Shown: positions 1 to 6,585, counted from the first letter of the stretch. The stretch is DNA of 7,428 nt from Vulcanimicrobiota bacterium (GCA_019245995.1 JAFAQW010000172.1:1-7428); one strand, 5' to 3'. Program-made: numbers and translations. Notes: generated by a model from the letters alone, not told the origin.

Positions 1-1153
1 AACCTGGAAAATTTCGGTAGAGCACGTCGTAGACCGGGGTCGTGACGGCATCGCCGAGTTGATCGTGGTAGTAGCCCACGACCAGCGGCACCGAGACGAT
101 CGTCACGATCAGGAAGTACAGCATCGCTGGGCTCTGATTCCGCCGCAACGCGATGCCGGCGAGCGCGACGATCGGGACGAACCACAGCAACGCCCCAAAG
201 ACGCCGGCGGCGTATGCGGCCGCCCACGGGAAGTACGCCTTGCCGGCAAAGGAAACGAACGTCGCCCAGTGTCCGAGACCGCGCAGAACGTTGGCGAACG
301 AGGTCGCGGCGTTATGCATCGAGGGCGCTTCGCTCAGGACGCCGTTGAGATACGCGCCGCGGAAGAAATCGACGAACGGTACCAGCCAATACAGGTTTAC
401 GGCTACGGTTCCGATCGCGGCGATCGCGAGAAAGGGCCACGTTCGCCGCAGCGCTACCCCGGGAGCCGGATCGAACAGAATCGCGACGACGACGAAGAGG
501 GCGAGTAGAATCGCATTGATGCCCACGAGCGGCGGATTGATTCCCGCGCCGACGAGCACGAGCAACGCAACGGAGAGGCCGGCGCGCCAGTAGTTCAGCT
601 CGCCGCGCATCGCGCGCGCCGTGACGGCGACGAGTGCCGGAAGCGTCGCATAGGTCAGTAGCCAGACGATCTGCGCCTGCGAGTTGAGCGCGACGTACAT
701 ATTGAAAAGGTAGGCGCAGGCGCCGGCGATTCGGGCGGCCTCGCTCAACGCGGGGGTGACGTATCGCAGGCAATAGTACATCGACCAGAGGCAGCCGAGA
801 TACACGACGAAAACGATGCAGTGCTGCGCCACCGCCGGCGGCACGTGCAACAGTTGGGCAACCGCGTACGCCCACGCGTACGGAGTCTCGTACGGATACC
901 AGAAGCCCGTGTGGGTTCCGAGGTGCAGCGCCGGATTCCAGGCGGACAGCAGTTGGCCCAAGAATTTCAGCGGGTCGATGTGCAACGCGGCCTGGCCGTC
1001 ATTGAGCTGCAATCCTCGGCCGTAGGCGGTCGTCACCAAGAGCGCGAGCGCCACGAACAGCGCGGGAACGCCGGCCCTGCGGAGCAATGCGGGCTGCGAC
1101 CAGACCGTGGCCCACGGCGGCGCGCCGGACGCCTGCACGGCTTCTTGCTTCAC
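1..1153 (-). CDS. AftD-like GT-C membrane glycosyltransferase, C-terminus cut by window edge
   Basis: This gene encodes an integral membrane protein of which 384 residues are visible before the left edge. It starts with GTG at 1153, sharing the four bases GTGA with the stop of the GT9 gene, which implies translational coupling. After a cytosolic N-terminus, a first membrane span (about residues 27-45) leads into a loop with LQLNDGQ, the HIDPLKFLGQLLSAWNP segment and a WYPYETPYAW stretch. About eight further hydrophobic spans follow, with INPPLVGIN (205-213) and YWLVPFVDFF (255-264) between them. This layout (DP..FL..ALxLWNP loop, N-P-x-x-x-x-N segment, W-L-V-P segment, RGLGHW at 291-296) resembles the N-terminal GT-C module of AftD-type alpha-(1->3)-arabinofuranosyltransferases. 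Such enzymes use polyprenyl-phosphate sugars on the outer membrane face. The resemblance is judged by eye; acceptor and sugar are unknown. Alternative: another GT-C/ArnT-like or YfhO-like membrane protein. Confidence 0.78.
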   Translation of the reverse strand, partial: MKQEAVQASGAPPWATVWSQPALLRRAGVPALFVALALLVTTAYGRGLQLNDGQAALHIDPLKFLGQLLSAWNPALHLGTHTGFWYPYETPYAWAYAVAQLLHVPPAVAQHCIVFVVYLGCLWSMYYCLRYVTPALSEAARIAGACAYLFNMYVALNSQAQIVWLLTYATLPALVAVTARAMRGELNYWRAGLSVALLVLVGAGINPPLVGINAILLALFVVVAILFDPAPGVALRRTWPFLAIAAIGTVAVNLYWLVPFVDFFRGAYLNGVLSEAPSMHNAATSFANVLRGLGHWATFVSFAGKAYFPWAAAYAAGVFGALLWFVPIVALAGIALRRNQSPAMLYFLIVTIVSVPLVVGYYHDQLGDAVTTPVYDVLYRNFPG

Positions 1154-2205
1154 GAATGCGCCTTTCCGTAGAGTCTGAAGGGCCCCTCGAGGCTCAGCTC
1201 CTGTCGTACGGTCGAGAGCTCGAAGAGGCGATCGACGTGGCGGTCCACCGCAGCGAATTCGACATCACGGAGAATGCAGCGGTACTCGACTCGCCGTACG
1301 CACTCGAAGCGATGCGCTCCTTCGTCGTGACAGGCGGGGCACAGCGACGGTCGCAACGCAATCGTCTGCCCGATCGGCGCGCCGCGCACTTCGCTCGTCA
1401 TCCCGAACAACGCCAGCGTCTTCACGTCGAGCCCGGACGCAAGATGGCTGAAGCCGGCGTCGTTGCCGACGAACACCTCGCACTCGGAGAGCCGGCGCGC
1501 CGCCTCGGCCAACGGCTCCCGGATCACGGCGATTGCGTCGTGGCCCGCGAAGTCCGCCGCGGCGCGCGCGGCTTCGCGATCCTCGTGCGGTCCCAAAAAG
1601 AACCGGACGCGACGTCCCTTTGCGACCTGAGCGCGGGCCAGCGCAACGAACCGATCGTAGGGCCACCGCTTGGCTTCGTTGCCTTTGTATGCCATCGAGC
1701 CCGGATGCATCCCGAGCACGCCCGAAATCTTCTCGCGTCGCCACGAGGCCGGGATCCAGTACCGCAGCCACTCCGCCGTTTCGCGCAGGCCCATCGCGCG
1801 GGCGAGACGCAGGTTCTCTGCCAAGCGATGCCCCCCGCGCAGCGGCACGCGCGCGTTCGCGGTCGTAGCCGCGAGCGCACTCGAAACGCCGCCGTACTCG
1901 TGCATCCAGAGCCGTCGCGCGCCCACCGCGCGAGCCACTGCCGCGTATTGCCAGCGCGTCGCCGGAAACGGAAGAATGCAATGCTGGTATCTCCGGCGGC
2001 GCAGACGCGCGATGACCCCAAGCAGATCCCGGGGAGTCGGGCGCAGCGGCAACTCCACGACGTCGCGCGCCGCGCCCAACGACTCGACGTACTCGGTCAC
2101 GGGCGCCTGCCACGTGAGCGCATCAAACGGCGACGACGACTGCGCCAGTCCGCGAAGGACCGGGCTGGATGCGAACGCGTCGCCGAGCCCCGGCAGCAGA
2201 AGCAC
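1150..2205 (-). CDS. Glycosyltransferase family 9 (heptosyltransferase-like)
   Basis: The 351-residue protein has the two-Rossmann-fold (GT-B) pattern of family 9, which in known members moves heptose or related sugars from a nucleotide donor to a lipid-linked acceptor on the cytoplasmic face. The N-terminal strand VLLLPGLGDAFASSPVLRGL (residues 1-20) carries the family's G-D-x-x-x-(S/T)-P-x-L acceptor loop. The donor half has GMHPGS (165-170), KRWPYDRFVALA (179-190), FFLGPHEDREAA (202-213) and VFVGNDAGFSHLASGLDVKT (244-263), the most diagnostic motif. A cysteine group (C289, C292, C302, C310) matches the C-x-x-C tail common in the family. The start is GTG at 2205, with a GGAA nine bases upstream (2218-2215). 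No other usual start codon exists in this frame before the previous gene, so the N-terminus is unusually short. It follows the GT2 gene by 28 bases. Acceptor and sugar are not predictable. Confidence 0.94.
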   Translation of the reverse strand: MLLLPGLGDAFASSPVLRGLAQSSSPFDALTWQAPVTEYVESLGAARDVVELPLRPTPRDLLGVIARLRRRRYQHCILPFPATRWQYAAVARAVGARRLWMHEYGGVSSALAATTANARVPLRGGHRLAENLRLARAMGLRETAEWLRYWIPASWRREKISGVLGMHPGSMAYKGNEAKRWPYDRFVALARAQVAKGRRVRFFLGPHEDREAARAAADFAGHDAIAVIREPLAEAARRLSECEVFVGNDAGFSHLASGLDVKTLALFGMTSEVRGAPIGQTIALRPSLCPACHDEGAHRFECVRRVEYRCILRDVEFAAVDRHVDRLFELSTVRQELSLEGPFRLYGKAHS

Positions 2206-2233
2206 CAGGGCGGGTTCCGACGCGGCGCCGTGG

Positions 2234-3088
2234 CTATTCGGAGATCGTGACAGGAACGACGATTTCGTGCGAGCCGGCGGAGAAGTCCGCCCGCGACGGC
2301 CGGTGGCTGGGACGGTCGTAGTAATGCAGGATGCGCATCCGGTAAAAGATCGCCAGCGTATCGACGAAGACTTTCATCACGGCCGGCAGGCGCAAGCGGC
2401 TGCAGACGCGCTGAAAGTTGAGCTTCACCGGCGCCTCGGCGATGCGGTAACCGAAGTGGTGCGCGTTGGCGAGCAGTTCCAGATCGAACGCAAAGCGCTT
2501 CACCAAGACACGCGGCAGCACGTGATCGAGCACCTTGCGCCGGAAGAGCTTGATGCCCGTTTGCGTGTCTCGTACCGGCAAGCCGAAGAGCGCGCGCACC
2601 AGCATGAAATAGCCGAAACTATACAGCCGGCGCAGCCGGGGATAGTCCACCTTCGAGCGGGGATGGAACTTCGACCCGATCACGACGTCGGCGTCGCTTT
2701 CACGCATGACGTCGAAGAAGTCGGCGAGTTGCTCGGGATGAAGGTCCATGTCGGCATCCAAGAACGCGACGTGGTCGCCTCGGGCGTACGAGGCGCCGCA
2801 GATCAGCGCATGACCTTTCCCTTCGTTACGCGCGCAGCGTACTATGCGGACGTGCCCCGGCCAGCGCGCGAGTGCGCCGCTGGCTGCGGCATGCGTTCCG
2901 TCCATGCTTCCGTCGTCGATAACGACGATTTCGAAGTCCACGCCGAGCGCCTGCATCGTCTCGACGGTCTCGCAAACATTCTCGGCGATCGAACTAGCCT
3001 CGTTGTAAGCGGGCATGAGGATCGAGAGCATGGCGCTGGTACGTTGGCGCTTGCGCGATATCGCGCCTTCCGGGGACCCGTTAACCAT
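2234..3088 (-). CDS. Family 2 glycosyltransferase, DPM/ALG5-like (polyprenyl-phosphate sugar synthase type)
   Basis: This 284-residue soluble GT-A enzyme resembles dolichyl-/polyprenyl-phosphate mannosyl- or glucosyltransferases, which move a sugar from a nucleotide donor to polyprenyl phosphate on the cytoplasmic face. Visible motifs are SILMPAYNEASSI (22-34), VVIDDGSMDGT (55-65), RNEGKGHAL (87-95), the metal-binding AFLDADMDLHPEQL (108-121) with D111-A-D113, VIGSK (136-140), RDTQTGIKLFRR (173-184) and FDLELLANA (201-209). Unlike GtrB-type members it has no C-terminal membrane spans; the tail (255-284) is polar. An ATG at 3088 is used here, 33 bases after the flippase stop. The family homology begins only at a second ATG at 3031, which would give 265 residues; neither has a clear ribosome binding site. 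It may supply the lipid-linked donor for the GT-C protein at the end of the cluster, which is an inference from gene order. An ordinary cytosolic GT2 chain-extending enzyme is possible. Confidence 0.93.
   Translation of the reverse strand: MVNGSPEGAISRKRQRTSAMLSILMPAYNEASSIAENVCETVETMQALGVDFEIVVIDDGSMDGTHAAASGALARWPGHVRIVRCARNEGKGHALICGASYARGDHVAFLDADMDLHPEQLADFFDVMRESDADVVIGSKFHPRSKVDYPRLRRLYSFGYFMLVRALFGLPVRDTQTGIKLFRRKVLDHVLPRVLVKRFAFDLELLANAHHFGYRIAEAPVKLNFQRVCSRLRLPAVMKVFVDTLAIFYRMRILHYYDRPSHRPSRADFSAGSHEIVVPVTISE
3053..3066. repeat. 14-base perfect palindrome GCGCGATATCGCGC near the GT2 start
   Basis: The site reads identically on both strands. It lies between the two candidate ATG starts of the GT2 gene (3088 and 3031). 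If translation starts at 3031, the palindrome sits in a 90-base non-coding gap after the flippase gene and could be a regulatory or RNA-structure element. If translation starts at 3088 it is simply coding. Chance is a realistic explanation in DNA this rich in GC. Confidence 0.3.
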
Positions 3089-3121
3089 AGTCAATTTCGG
3101 CGCGTCGCGTACTGTTTGCCG

Positions 3122-4753
3122 TTACGCGATCGGCGCCTCGCGATTCTCCGGCGGGCTCACGAGATTGCGCTCGAACTTCGCCACGATCGTGCGCCAAGCG
3201 AGATCCAGTTCTTCCACGCCTAACACGCGCGCCGCGGCAATAAATACCGTTGCGCCGATGGCGATCTGGCCGAAGAGAAACCAAGCGCGCGAGGCAAGGC
3301 TCGCTTCAGGCGTAACGCCGAGCGCGCCGATCCAGCCTAATGCCAGCAGCATGGCGAACGAGCTGAGCAAGACCTTTCCGCCCGAGATCGCGAGCGAGCG
3401 CCAATCGATGCCTGCGACGAGCCGCGCAGCGAGCATCAACAGCAGCGCGGCTTGCGCGGTCTGGCTGACCGAATTGGCCAAGAGCAGACCGCGCGCGCCG
3501 AGGTTCGGCAGCCACACAAGCGACAGCAGGACGTTGAGCACGACGGTTGCGACCGAGATCGTCACGGGCGCGAGCGTCTCGTGGCAGGCAAAGCAGCAGC
3601 GCGTCAGCACGACGTTGGCCGCCAACGCGATGAGCCCGACCGCGGCGTACGGCAAGAGGCTTGCGGTCAAATCGGTCGCGCTCGCTTGAAACGTTCCCCG
3701 TTCGAACAGCGCTTGCACCATCGGGTGCGCCAGCACGATCAGCGCGAAGGCCGACGGGATCGTGATGAAGTTCACGAGACGCAATCCGGTGACGACGCTG
3801 CGGGCGACGCCGCGACGGTTCTCGCGCGCAAACTGCGCCGCGAGCAACGGAAAGATGACCGTCGCGATCGCGGCCGCGAAAATCTGTTGAGGAAAGTTTA
3901 CCAACTTCGTCGCGTAGTTCATGCCCGCGATATAGCCGGGGGCAAGCGTGGAAGCGAAAAAGCGATCGAAGAAGAGCGCCAACTGTCCGGCGGCGGAACC
4001 CACGATGATCGGCCCCAGCAGCAGCCAGATCTTCTTCAGTCCCGGATGCCGCAGGTCGATTGCGGGACGATAGCGGCCGATGGAGAGGAACGACGGCAGC
4101 TGAACGATCAGCTGCGCCCCGAGACCCAGCACCGTCCCCACGACTAGTGCGTAAATACCCATGCCGTGACTCAACAGGACGACACAGGCAATCGTCACGC
4201 TGTTCACGGCAACCCCCACCAGCGCGGCCGCGCGGAAGCGGTGATACGCGTTGAGCATGGCCGACAAGACGCCGCTGAGGCTCACCGCAACGATGCTGGG
4301 CATGAGCCAGCGCGTCATGCGAATCGCCACGGCCATCTGCGGAGCCGGGAAACCGTGTGCGATGACGGGGACGTACCAGCGAGCGGTCATGAAGCCGATA
4401 ATCGCGCAGGTGCTGAGCACGATGGCCAGCAGGTTCAGCACCGTGTTGGCCAGCCGCCAGGCCTCCTCTTCACGGCGGCGGGCGAGGTATTGCGAAAACG
4501 TCGGCACGAGCGCGCTCATTAACGCCCCGTTAAAAACGCCGAAGAGAATCGTCGGGATCGTCGCGGCTGCGAGAAACGTATCCATCTCCCAGCGAGTTCC
4601 ATAGTAACGCGCGTTGACGACCTCACGCATGAAGCCTAGCAGTGTCGAAGCGAACGTCGCGCCCATGATGAACAACGTGGAGGCCGCAATCGAGACGCGT
4701 CGGCGCGGACGGCGAGGTTCGGGAACAACCCGCAGATGCAGCGAGCCGTTAAT
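3122..4753 (-). CDS. murJ: MurJ/MviN-like MOP-superfamily lipid-linked glycan flippase
   Basis: The protein (543 residues from the proposed ATT start) has about 14 hydrophobic spans and the MviN/MurJ signature at its N-terminus: STLLGFMREVVNARYYGT (36-53), then M-D-T-F-L (57-61) and NGALMSALVPTF (75-86). Further MurJ-like segments are ALFFDRFFAS (259-268), NYATKLVNFPQQIF (279-292) followed by ATVIFPLLA, and FERGTF (350-355). MurJ flips lipid II; relatives flip other undecaprenyl-linked glycans. Several residues needed in E. coli MurJ are replaced: Arg18 by Thr37, the Arg pair and Glu before the GAxSxAxVP segment by Phe/Gly/Asn, and the Arg of Y-A-D-R by Lys283. Arg43 and Asp58 are kept. Position in a sugar-transferase operon suggests a polysaccharide precursor as substrate. 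The first ordinary start, TTG at 4675, would cut into the first membrane span; ATT at 4753 restores it and has a strong ribosome binding site. The symbol denotes family, not proven lipid II function. Confidence 0.9.
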   Translation of the reverse strand: MNGSLHLRVVPEPRRPRRRVSIAASTLFIMGATFASTLLGFMREVVNARYYGTRWEMDTFLAAATIPTILFGVFNGALMSALVPTFSQYLARRREEEAWRLANTVLNLLAIVLSTCAIIGFMTARWYVPVIAHGFPAPQMAVAIRMTRWLMPSIVAVSLSGVLSAMLNAYHRFRAAALVGVAVNSVTIACVVLLSHGMGIYALVVGTVLGLGAQLIVQLPSFLSIGRYRPAIDLRHPGLKKIWLLLGPIIVGSAAGQLALFFDRFFASTLAPGYIAGMNYATKLVNFPQQIFAAAIATVIFPLLAAQFARENRRGVARSVVTGLRLVNFITIPSAFALIVLAHPMVQALFERGTFQASATDLTASLLPYAAVGLIALAANVVLTRCCFACHETLAPVTISVATVVLNVLLSLVWLPNLGARGLLLANSVSQTAQAALLLMLAARLVAGIDWRSLAISGGKVLLSSFAMLLALGWIGALGVTPEASLASRAWFLFGQIAIGATVFIAAARVLGVEELDLAWRTIVAKFERNLVSPPENREAPIA

Positions 4754-5393
4754 GCGCTCCGTTCCTCCGTATGACGGCGGGAATGGTCTTCGCGACGATC
4801 AACAAGTCGCCCAGCGGCGTCCACGTGTCGACGTAGCGATTATCTAACTCCATCCAGTGCTCGAACGAGACTTGGCTGCGGCCGTTGATCTGCCACAGGC
4901 ACGTGATGCCTTGTGGAACGCTCTGGCGCCGCAACGCGAAGGCATCGTAATGTTCCACCTCGCTCGGTAGCGCGGGCCTCGGCCCGACGAGCGACATGTC
5001 GCCGAGCACCACGTTGAAGAGATTCGGCAATTCGTCAATGCTCGTGCGCCGTAGGAACCGTCCCAGCGGATGCAGCCGTGGATCGTCCCGAATCTTGAAG
5101 ACCGGGCCGTCGACTTCGTTGAGGTGCATCACGGTGGAGCGCATCGCGTGCGCGCCCGCGACCATCGTGCGAAGCTTGAACATCTTGAAGCGGCGGCCGT
5201 TGCGGCCCACGCGCTCCTGCGCAAAGAACGGCGTACCGCGCGTGACGAACGCGATCGCGACCGCGGAGGCGGCGATCACCGGCGCGGCAACCACCAGCAA
5301 AAGGGCCCCCAGCGCGACGTCTGTCGCGCGCTTGAGGCCCCACCACACTTGGGGAACTTGACGTTCCGCTGCCACGCCGATGGCTAACTGCAC
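4749..5393 (-). CDS. Polyprenyl-phosphate sugar-1-phosphate transferase (bacterial sugar transferase family)
   Basis: The 214-residue protein is a monotopic phosphoglycosyl transferase, the class that starts capsule, O-antigen or exopolysaccharide units by moving a sugar-1-phosphate from a nucleotide donor to undecaprenyl phosphate. KRATDVALGALLLVVAAPVI (21-40) starts the re-entrant membrane helix. FFAQERVGRNGRRF (56-69) and MFKLRTM (71-77) follow, then PVFKIRDDPRLHPLGRFLRR (97-116), the catalytic Asp-Glu pair in SIDELPN (118-124, D120-E121), LGDMSLVGPRPALPSEVEHY (130-149) and CLWQINGRS (165-173). It is the minimal catalytic form, without the N-terminal four-span and CoA-binding-like region of WbaP/WcaJ. 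In the usual PGITGLWQ segment the second Gly is Cys165 and the Pro is Gln161. GTG at 5393 was chosen because GAGAGG lies ten bases upstream (5409-5404); it overlaps deoB by ten bases. A TTG at 5429 is also possible. The donor sugar cannot be read from sequence. Confidence 0.93.
   Translation of the reverse strand: MQLAIGVAAERQVPQVWWGLKRATDVALGALLLVVAAPVIAASAVAIAFVTRGTPFFAQERVGRNGRRFKMFKLRTMVAGAHAMRSTVMHLNEVDGPVFKIRDDPRLHPLGRFLRRTSIDELPNLFNVVLGDMSLVGPRPALPSEVEHYDAFALRRQSVPQGITCLWQINGRSQVSFEHWMELDNRYVDTWTPLGDLLIVAKTIPAVIRRNGAH
4763..4768 (-). promoter_or_regulatory. Strong Shine-Dalgarno GGAGGA that decides the flippase start
   Basis: On the minus strand GGAGGA lies nine bases before ATT at 4753-4751, within the last codons of the sugar-transferase gene. 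In the flippase frame no ATG, GTG or TTG occurs between an upstream in-frame TGA (near 4802) and TTG at 4675, so this site has no conventional start at the right distance. The downstream TTG and ATG (4675, 4666) have no purine-rich site ahead of them. This supports initiation at ATT, overlapping the TAA stop at 4751-4749. Confidence 0.6.
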
Positions 5394-6508
5394 GATGCGA
5401 ATGCCTCTCGTACCGTTCGTCCCACGCAATCGAGACCCTCGATATCACCAAGCAGGCGTCCCTCTGTCGCGCCGAGGTGCACGAACGGAACGTACTCCCG
5501 CGTGTGGTCCGTACCCGGCGCCGTCGGATCGCACCCGTGGTCCGCCGTGACGACGAGCTCGTCACCCGGTGCCAAGGCCGCCTCCAGCATCGGAAGCGCC
5601 GCGTCGAGCTCTTCGAGCGCACGGCCGTAGCCTCGCGCGTCGCGGCGATGGCCGTACTTCGAATCGAAATCGTTCAGGTTCGTAAAGACGAATCCGCGAT
5701 CGATGCGCCCGAGCAATTCGATCGTGCGCGTCATGGCCTCCCCGTTATCGGCAACCCGCACGGACGACGAAACCGCGCGACCGCAATAGATGTCGCCGAT
5801 CTTGCCGACGGCGTGCACGTTGATGCCCATGCCGTTCAGTTCGTCAAGCAAATTGCGGGGCGGCTCGACGGCATAGTCACGACGATTCGGCGTCCTGGCG
5901 AAAGCCCCCGGTTTTCCCAGAAACGGGCGGGCGATCACGCGATTGACGTTGTGCGCCCCGCGCAGCATTGCGCGCGCCTGTAGGCACCAGTCGTAGAGCC
6001 GCTCCAGCGGCACCGTCTCTTCGTGCGCCGCGACTTGAAAGACGGAGTCGGCCGACGTGTACAAGATCGGCCGGCCGGTCTCGACGTGCGCTGCGCCAAG
6101 CTCTTCGATGATCTCCGTGCCGGACGCCGGTTTGTTCCCAAGCGGCGGCTGGCCGGTAATGCGCGTGAATTGCTCTACGACGTCGTCCGGGAAACCGCGC
6201 GGATACGTGGGAAACGGAACGCTCGTGACGATGCCCATCATCTCCCAGTGACCAGTGATCGTGTCTTTGCCGCGGCTTCGCTCGCTCAGTCGGGCGACGG
6301 TGGCTGCCGGGTGTTCCACGCGCGCGACGCCCGGGATGTCCGCGAGCAGCCCCAGCCCGAGGCGTTCCAGATTGGGCAGCGTCAATCCGCCGAGAGAACG
6401 CGCGGCGTTCGCCATCGTGTTGGCGCCGGGCGCGTCTCCGAAATCGGGAGCGTCCGCAAGCGCGCCCACGCCTCCCGAATCGATAACGAGCGTCACTACG
6501 CGTTTCAT
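5384..6508 (-). CDS. deoB: Phosphopentomutase
   Basis: DeoB interconverts ribose-1-phosphate (or deoxyribose-1-phosphate) and the 5-phosphate in the cytosol, linking nucleoside salvage to pentose phosphates and PRPP. The 374-residue protein, slightly below the family's usual 390 or so, has the alkaline-phosphatase-superfamily metal sites: D10 in VTLVIDSGGVGALADA (5-20), KDTITGHWEMMG (81-92) with the phosphorylated Thr expected at 83, NDFDSKYGHRRD (279-290, D282 and H287), TADHGCDP (321-328, D323 and H324) and GTDHTREYVP (332-341, H335). The cap domain includes GNKPASGTEIIEELG (124-138) and YTSADSVFQVAAHEE (150-164). All key residues are present, so it should be active. The frame is open upstream to 6676, but homology begins at ATG 6508, and the extension would overlap the divergent gene. 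No strong ribosome binding site is visible. It overlaps the next gene by ten bases and appears to be the first gene of the glycan operon. Confidence 0.96.
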   Translation of the reverse strand: MKRVVTLVIDSGGVGALADAPDFGDAPGANTMANAARSLGGLTLPNLERLGLGLLADIPGVARVEHPAATVARLSERSRGKDTITGHWEMMGIVTSVPFPTYPRGFPDDVVEQFTRITGQPPLGNKPASGTEIIEELGAAHVETGRPILYTSADSVFQVAAHEETVPLERLYDWCLQARAMLRGAHNVNRVIARPFLGKPGAFARTPNRRDYAVEPPRNLLDELNGMGINVHAVGKIGDIYCGRAVSSSVRVADNGEAMTRTIELLGRIDRGFVFTNLNDFDSKYGHRRDARGYGRALEELDAALPMLEAALAPGDELVVTADHGCDPTAPGTDHTREYVPFVHLGATEGRLLGDIEGLDCVGRTVREAFASCS

Positions 6509-6585
6509 GCGCCGCGTTTCTGGTTTCGGCGCAGTGCGCCTTCCGCGTAGGAGACGCGCCCTCGCGTCGAAAAAGCGTTGCGACC
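6509..6585. promoter_or_regulatory. Divergent intergenic region between deoB and the OstA/LptD-like gene
   Basis: These 77 bases separate two genes read away from each other, so promoters for both directions are expected here or within the gene starts. I see no convincing -35/-10 pair in either direction. The region contains a 13-base inverted repeat (6528-6540) and a small hairpin, CGCGT/ACGCG, whose loop is AGGAG (6544-6558). That AGGAG is about 32 bases from the plus-strand GTG, too far to be its ribosome binding site. It is the only substantial non-coding stretch in the window. Confidence 0.55.
6528..6540. repeat. 13-base palindrome GGCGCA-G-TGCGCC in the divergent promoter region
   Basis: Two 6-base arms are perfect inverted copies around one central base. 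The site lies 20 bases upstream of the deoB start and 46 bases upstream of the plus-strand gene, a position suited to a dimeric regulator controlling either or both genes. Short GC palindromes also arise by chance in GC-rich DNA, so an operator role is only a possibility. Confidence 0.35.

Noticed and set aside
312..875. Minus-strand frame of 187 codons within the GT-C gene
   Set aside because: It is another frame of the same strand, Arg-rich and non-hydrophobic, while the frame from 1153 gives a coherent membrane protein with no stops.
1087..2250. Long plus-strand open frame (387 codons) opposite the GT9 gene
   Set aside because: Its translation is rich in Arg, Ala, Pro and His with no family motifs, and it lies antisense to a clear GT9. 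Long antisense frames are expected in DNA this rich in GC.
1670..3223. Plus-strand open frame of 517 codons opposite GT9 and GT2
   Set aside because: It spans two well-supported minus-strand genes and their gap, and shows no recognisable domain. It is a shadow of their codon bias.
6544..6558. Ribosome binding site or terminator at the CGCGT-AGGAG-ACGCG hairpin
   Set aside because: No start codon lies at a suitable distance after AGGAG, and there is no T-run, so neither role is supported.
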